Origin: HR10 sp964615335
GTDB lineage: Bacteria; Acidobacteriota; Blastocatellia; HR10
Direction: 5' to 3'
NCBI GenBank assembly: GCA_964615335.1
Contig: CAZTMT010000013.1
Coordinates: forward strand, 1-64,000
Length of the DNA stretch: 64,000 nt
This document shows positions 60,289 to 64,000 of the stretch, piece by piece; the stretch's first letter is position 1; every line of letters starts with the position of its first letter. The notes under the pieces were generated by a model. It ran no database searches and was not told the origin of the DNA. It saw only the letters and a list, made by a program, of their open reading frames with translations. Both the position numbers and the translations under genes were made by a program.

Positions 60289-62088
60289 TCAGTTCTTGCG
60301 GTAAAAAGAGAGGAAGCCCAAGCGTCCCCCTGTATTGAGCGGGCCGATTCCTCCCCAGATGATCATCTCCGCGCCCGTCCAGATGGCCGTATGCCCACTG
60401 CGCGGAGAAGGAGCATTGGAGCTGGTGAAACTGGACCAGCTATTAGCCCGCGGATCGTATCGGCCTCCAGAGCTTTGCGCTCCGTTGAGATTGGTCCCAC
60501 CCCAGACGAGCATTTCCCCTCCCGTCCAGACGGCCGTATGCTGGCTTCGTCCATCCGGAGCATTGGCTGTGCTCACGGGCGACCAACTGTCGCGCGCCGG
60601 ATCATATCGGCCTCCGTTCTGGAAGAAATCAATGTTGTTGATCCCTCCCCAGATGACCATGACCGATCCCGTCCAGATGGCCGTATGATGACTGCGAGGG
60701 CTCGGCGCGCCATTAGTGCTCGTTGGCCTCCAGCTATCCGTCCGCGGATCATAGCGCCCGCCCGTGTTCGTGCGCGTTCCGCCGCTGCCCGCTCCTCCCC
60801 AGATGATCATCTCCGTTCCGGTCCAGATGGCCGTGTGATTGCTTCGCGGGCTCGGCGCATTGGTCGTCGTAAGAGGCGTCCACGTGTCCGTGGCCGGATT
60901 GTAGCGGGCACCTGTATTTAAGGGGCCTCGACTATCGCTCCCCCCCCAGACGATCATCTCTGTTCCAGTCCAGATAGCTGTGTGGTTGCTTCGCGGGCTC
61001 GGCGCATTGGTCGTGCTCATGGGACGCCACGTATCGGTCGCCGGATCATAGCGGGCTCCTGTGTTGACGGGTCCCAGGAATCCGATTCCTCCCCAGATGA
61101 TCATCTCCGTTCCGGTCCAGATGGCCGTGTGGTTGCTTCGCGGGCTCGGCGCATTGGTCGTACTCACGGGACGCCACGTATCGGTCGCCGGATCGTAACG
61201 AGCCCCCGTGTTGGTGAATCCTCCGATGATGAGCGTGCTTCCTCCCCAGACGATCATCTCCGTTCCGGTCCAGATGGCTGTATGCCCGCTGCGGCCGCTC
61301 GGTGCTCCGGTGAGCGATGTCGGAAACCACACTTCGATCGCCGAACGTCCGATCTCGGAGAATCCCGACGCCACGATCCCCGAATCATTGGGCCGTCCCA
61401 GGATGATCGCCCCAGGGGGAAGCATTCCCTCGGCCGAAGCGACCACGCGCGTTGGTCCCGGTGGGCCGGGAGGGCCAGGCGGTCCCGCCGGTCCGCGCGG
61501 TCCCGGCGGGCCGGGAGGTCCTGTGGGGAAATCTACCACGCTCACGAAAACGGGTTCGGAGACCGGCTCGTATCTCTCCGGATCGCCCGCGACGGCGAGC
61601 GTCACCCGAACAAGCCCCACTTCGCTTGATGCGATCACTGCAACCTGAGCGCACACCCGATCTTCCGATCGAAACAGCTTGGGCTCCCCTTCGTACTGAA
61701 AGTCCAGCGCATTCTCCAGCACATCCACACGCACGCTCCAATCTTCGGCCCGAAGCTGTGCCGACTCCAGGAACACCCGAGCTGGCTGATCCTCCAACAG
61801 CATCCGCGAATGATCCAGCAGCACGCGCCATACGTCTCCCCGATGCACGGGTTCGGTCGCCTGCGGATTCGCGTTGCTCACGCACACAAGAGCATGAGCG
61901 GACTCTCCGGCCGGGAAGAGGTCCGGCGCAACAGTCGCGCGCAAGGCTATGCGTCCGCCGGGCGCAGCCAGAATAGGCCAACCGACCATCAAAAGCGCCC
62001 CAAGCAGAAAGAACGCGAGCGCTCCCCGAGGACTCGCGGGCAAAGCCCGAATCCGACCGACGAACGCACGCTGTGTGGAGCTGACCAT
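60289..62088 (-). CDS. exported Kelch-repeat propeller protein with a collagen-like linker
   Basis: 599 residues. An N-terminal hydrophobic segment (about 22-42) serves as signal or anchor. Residues 45-188 form a beta-rich domain without a name. Residues 190-212 are about eight Gly-Pro-Pro-type triplets like collagen. From about 269 to the end run seven Kelch-type blades of 49-50 residues (HTAIWTG-EMI-WGG...GGRYDP...D-W), which should close one propeller. GGGAGGAG precedes the ATG at 62088. A surface binding role is likely; no enzymatic motif is seen. Confidence 0.8.
   Translation of the reverse strand: MVSSTQRAFVGRIRALPASPRGALAFFLLGALLMVGWPILAAPGGRIALRATVAPDLFPAGESAHALVCVSNANPQATEPVHRGDVWRVLLDHSRMLLEDQPARVFLESAQLRAEDWSVRVDVLENALDFQYEGEPKLFRSEDRVCAQVAVIASSEVGLVRVTLAVAGDPERYEPVSEPVFVSVVDFPTGPPGPPGPRGPAGPPGPPGPPGPTRVVASAEGMLPPGAIILGRPNDSGIVASGFSEIGRSAIEVWFPTSLTGAPSGRSGHTAIWTGTEMIVWGGSTLIIGGFTNTGARYDPATDTWRPVSTTNAPSPRSNHTAIWTGTEMIIWGGIGFLGPVNTGARYDPATDTWRPMSTTNAPSPRSNHTAIWTGTEMIVWGGSDSRGPLNTGARYNPATDTWTPLTTTNAPSPRSNHTAIWTGTEMIIWGGAGSGGTRTNTGGRYDPRTDSWRPTSTNGAPSPRSHHTAIWTGSVMVIWGGINNIDFFQNGGRYDPARDSWSPVSTANAPDGRSQHTAVWTGGEMLVWGGTNLNGAQSSGGRYDPRANSWSSFTSSNAPSPRSGHTAIWTGAEMIIWGGIGPLNTGGRLGFLSFYRKN
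60320..61284 (-). repeat. tandem Kelch-coding repeats
   Basis: Seven units of about 147-150 bases. The middle copies are close to identical in DNA (the CCAGATGGCCGTGT segment and its flanks recur), which points to recent tandem duplication or gene conversion. Confidence 0.7.
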
Positions 62089-62179
62089 TTCTCCTCCCTT
62101 TCGATCCATCACCCTCTTCGCCGTTCATTCGCTTGGACTCCGAACGCCGCTCGAAATGTTGCACACAATCTTCTGAACC

Positions 62180-62208
62180 TTGACAGAGCATGTTGGCTGC
62201 TCTATTAA
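62180..62208 (+). promoter_or_regulatory. promoter of the second BNR propeller gene
   Basis: TTGACA (62180-62185), 17-base spacer, TATTAA (62203-62208). Predicted start near 62215; AAGGAGG (62224-62230) serves the ATG at 62241. Confidence 0.65.
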
Positions 62209-62240
62209 GTGGCGGGAGATCACAAGGAGGACAGACGACA

Positions 62241-64000
62241 ATGGGAACAAGAGGCGGCAAATACGCTTCCTTTTTCCTGATCCTGTGCGCGATCGCATTT
62301 CCCTGGGAAAGCCGCTCTGTGAGGGCTCAGCTTCCGTTCTGGGAACAAACCGGAGGACCTTTCGGCGGGACAATCCTCTCGCTGGCCGTGACGCCTTCGG
62401 GCGTGCTCTTTGCCGGAGCTGCCGGCGGCGGTCTCTTTCGCTCCGAGAATCGCGGAGAGAGCTGGACACAAGTCGCCATGTTTGGCGCCGATGTGCTCGC
62501 TCTGGCTGTTGGGCCCAACGACGAGATCCTGGCCGGGACCGCGGGCCAGGGCGTCTATCGTTCGCGCGACGGGGGCGCCAACTGGACGGCCGTGAACACA
62601 GGACTCAGAAATCTTTTCGTTCAAGCCCTCTTTATCGCCGAGGATTTCATCCTCGCGGGAACATTCGGCGGCGGCATCTTTCGTTCGACCGACGGGGGCG
62701 AGAGCTGGACCGCCGTGAATTTCGGCATCGCGAATTTCGACATCCGAACCTTCGCCGTGGATTCACAGGGATGGATCTACGCCGGGGCTAACGGTGAGCT
62801 GTACCGTTCGAAAGACCGGGGACAGAGCTGGCGTTTCACGTTTCATCTGGGCCTGCTCAATAACAACATCAAACAGATCGTCATCGCACCCGACAACACC
62901 ATCTACGTCGGCACGCTCGGCGGGGGCATTTTCCGCTCCACCGATAATGCGGATCACTTTGAGGCCGTCAATGAAGGCCTTGGAGATCTGCAGATCCTGG
63001 CGCTTGCGCGCGCACCGGACGGCGCACTCTTTGCGGGAACACAAAGGAACGGCATCTTTCGCTCCCTCGATGGCGGCGCGAGCTGGCAGGGGGTGAGCAC
63101 CGGACTGGAGAGTCTCACGGTTCCCACGATATTGCCCACAGACCAGGGAGATCTCTTCGCCGGGACGCTCGGGGCCGGCATCTTTCGTTCGACCGACAAC
63201 GGAAGCCTCTGGAGAGCTGCCAATCAAGGGCTGATCGCTTCGATCGTCCTTTCTCTCGTGAGCCGAGCCGATGGCACTCTCGTTGCGGGGACGGCTGGAG
63301 GGGGACTCTTCCTCTCTCGCAATCAGGGAGAGAGCTTCACGCGCGTGCTCTCACTCACAACAGACGGATTGGCCCTTGCTGTGACGCGAGGGGGGACATT
63401 TGTGGCGGGGACTCCCTTGGGAGTCTTCCTCTCGCGCGACGGGGAGACATGGACGCTCGCCGGACTGGCCAATCTCCCCGTGCGTTCGCTCCTTGTCGCC
63501 CCCAACGGGGATATTCTCGCCGGGACGGAGATCGGCATCTTTCGCTCAAGCGACGGCGGAGCGAGCTGGAGGCGTTCGGGTCTTTTCGGACGTCGCATCC
63601 TCGCTCTCACCGCCACTCCGGACGGCCACCTTTTCGCCGGGACGGGCAACGGGGTCTTCCGCTCGACCGATAACGGCCAGAAGTGGAGCGGATACGGGCT
63701 CTCGGGCATAGCCGGGATCGGAGGACAGGAGATCCGAGCGCTCGCCGCTCTGCCGGACCGACAGCTTCTCGCCGCGACCTCGCGCGGAGTCTTTCGCACG
63801 CCGGTACAGGAGAAGCCCCGATGGGAACGCGTCCAAACCGGCCTGACTAGCCCAGACGTGCGCGCGCTCATCGTCGCGGCAAACGGCCACATTTTCGCCG
63901 CGACGGCTCAGGGCGTCTTTCGCTCCCGCGATGCCGGAGAAACGTGGGCACCGGTCACGCTCGGCCTGACTAACCCTTCGGTTCGTGCGCTCGCTCTGGA
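62241..64000 (+). CDS. secreted BNR/YCF48-like beta-propeller protein, cut by the window end
   Basis: At least 586 residues, still open at the window edge. A signal peptide spans about 1-29. Then come at least thirteen blades of 38-45 residues with the 'LFAGT...GIFRSTDGGxSW' Asp-box pattern, enough for more than one propeller. Same family as the protein at 51745-52767, but longer and about twice the blade number already. No catalytic residue set is visible, so binding or assembly is more likely than enzymatic activity. It diverges from the Kelch gene. Confidence 0.82.
   Translation, partial: MGTRGGKYASFFLILCAIAFPWESRSVRAQLPFWEQTGGPFGGTILSLAVTPSGVLFAGAAGGGLFRSENRGESWTQVAMFGADVLALAVGPNDEILAGTAGQGVYRSRDGGANWTAVNTGLRNLFVQALFIAEDFILAGTFGGGIFRSTDGGESWTAVNFGIANFDIRTFAVDSQGWIYAGANGELYRSKDRGQSWRFTFHLGLLNNNIKQIVIAPDNTIYVGTLGGGIFRSTDNADHFEAVNEGLGDLQILALARAPDGALFAGTQRNGIFRSLDGGASWQGVSTGLESLTVPTILPTDQGDLFAGTLGAGIFRSTDNGSLWRAANQGLIASIVLSLVSRADGTLVAGTAGGGLFLSRNQGESFTRVLSLTTDGLALAVTRGGTFVAGTPLGVFLSRDGETWTLAGLANLPVRSLLVAPNGDILAGTEIGIFRSSDGGASWRRSGLFGRRILALTATPDGHLFAGTGNGVFRSTDNGQKWSGYGLSGIAGIGGQEIRALAALPDRQLLAATSRGVFRTPVQEKPRWERVQTGLTSPDVRALIVAANGHIFAATAQGVFRSRDAGETWAPVTLGLTNPSVRALAL

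Noticed and set aside
1..64000. CRISPR array, insertion sequence, prophage, tRNA or rRNA
   Set aside because: No regularly spaced repeats, transposase, integrase, phage structural motif or cloverleaf was seen in the intergenic DNA.

Overview
The window looks like chromosomal DNA of a GC-rich, Gram-negative bacterium, most likely an Acidobacteriota member (possibly near Blastocatellia). Pointers are lpxB, two very large Oar-type TonB-dependent receptors with an N-terminal carboxypeptidase-like domain, a VWA protein of the 'Acidobacterial VWFA-related' type, a two-gene glycine decarboxylase, and a complete mreBCD-mrdA-rodA-rng cluster. The taxonomic call is inference from family content. I recognise no IS element, prophage, CRISPR array, tRNA or rRNA gene. 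Coding density is very high and many neighbours overlap by 4 bases (ATGA or GTGA).

Layout. 0.3-3.8 kb: secreted subtilisin-like protease, then an ECF sigma factor with a membrane anti-sigma factor whose outer tail carries a CxxCH motif. 3.9-9.6 kb: hotdog thioesterase (minus), hexapeptide acyltransferase, unknown secreted helical protein, VWA protein, then acpS (minus) and a yfiH-DUF72-EamA operon. 9.6-17.5 kb, all minus: PPOX-like protein, PLP decarboxylase, apgM, gcvT-gcvH-gcvPA-gcvPB. 17.6-23.3 kb: CPBP protease, a VKOR-DsbA fusion, and a TonB-dependent receptor (minus). 23.4-31.3 kb, minus: mreB-mreC-mreD-mrdA-rodA-rng. 31.5-35.6 kb: SurA/PpiD-like foldase, lpxB, mazG. 35.7-39.6 kb, minus: rfbB-rfbD-cupin isomerase-pgi. 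39.7-41.8 kb: a probable 6S RNA gene, ymdB, and rluA (minus). 41.9-48.1 kb: glnE, then sdhCDAB (minus). 48.3-52.8 kb: second TonB-dependent receptor and a BNR beta-propeller protein. 52.9-58.6 kb: speA, a deoxyhypusine-synthase-like gene, speB, trmI, and a Fur/PerR regulator. 58.6-64 kb: tlpA-type thioredoxin with thiS, a Kelch protein, and a BNR propeller running off the window.

How the genes fit together. The central part is envelope growth: MreBCD/PBP2/RodA for elongation, a periplasmic foldase, LpxB for lipid A, and dTDP-rhamnose synthesis. The gcv genes cleave glycine, while sdh, pgi and apgM belong to central metabolism. speA and speB make putrescine from arginine via agmatine; the gene between them is a DHS homologue in a bacterium that should have no eIF5A, and it lacks the lysine aligned with the covalent catalytic lysine of human DHS. 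Several clear sigma70-type promoters (TTGACA/TTGACC, 16-18 base spacers) are visible, including one driving the 6S RNA and one inside the 3' end of trmI driving the Fur-family gene.

Most interesting points: the DHS-like enzyme without its lysine, the 6S RNA with promoter and terminator, the Fur-family promoter/operator that moves the start codon to a TTG, the CxxCH anti-sigma factor, and the acpS gene squeezed between two opposite-strand genes.
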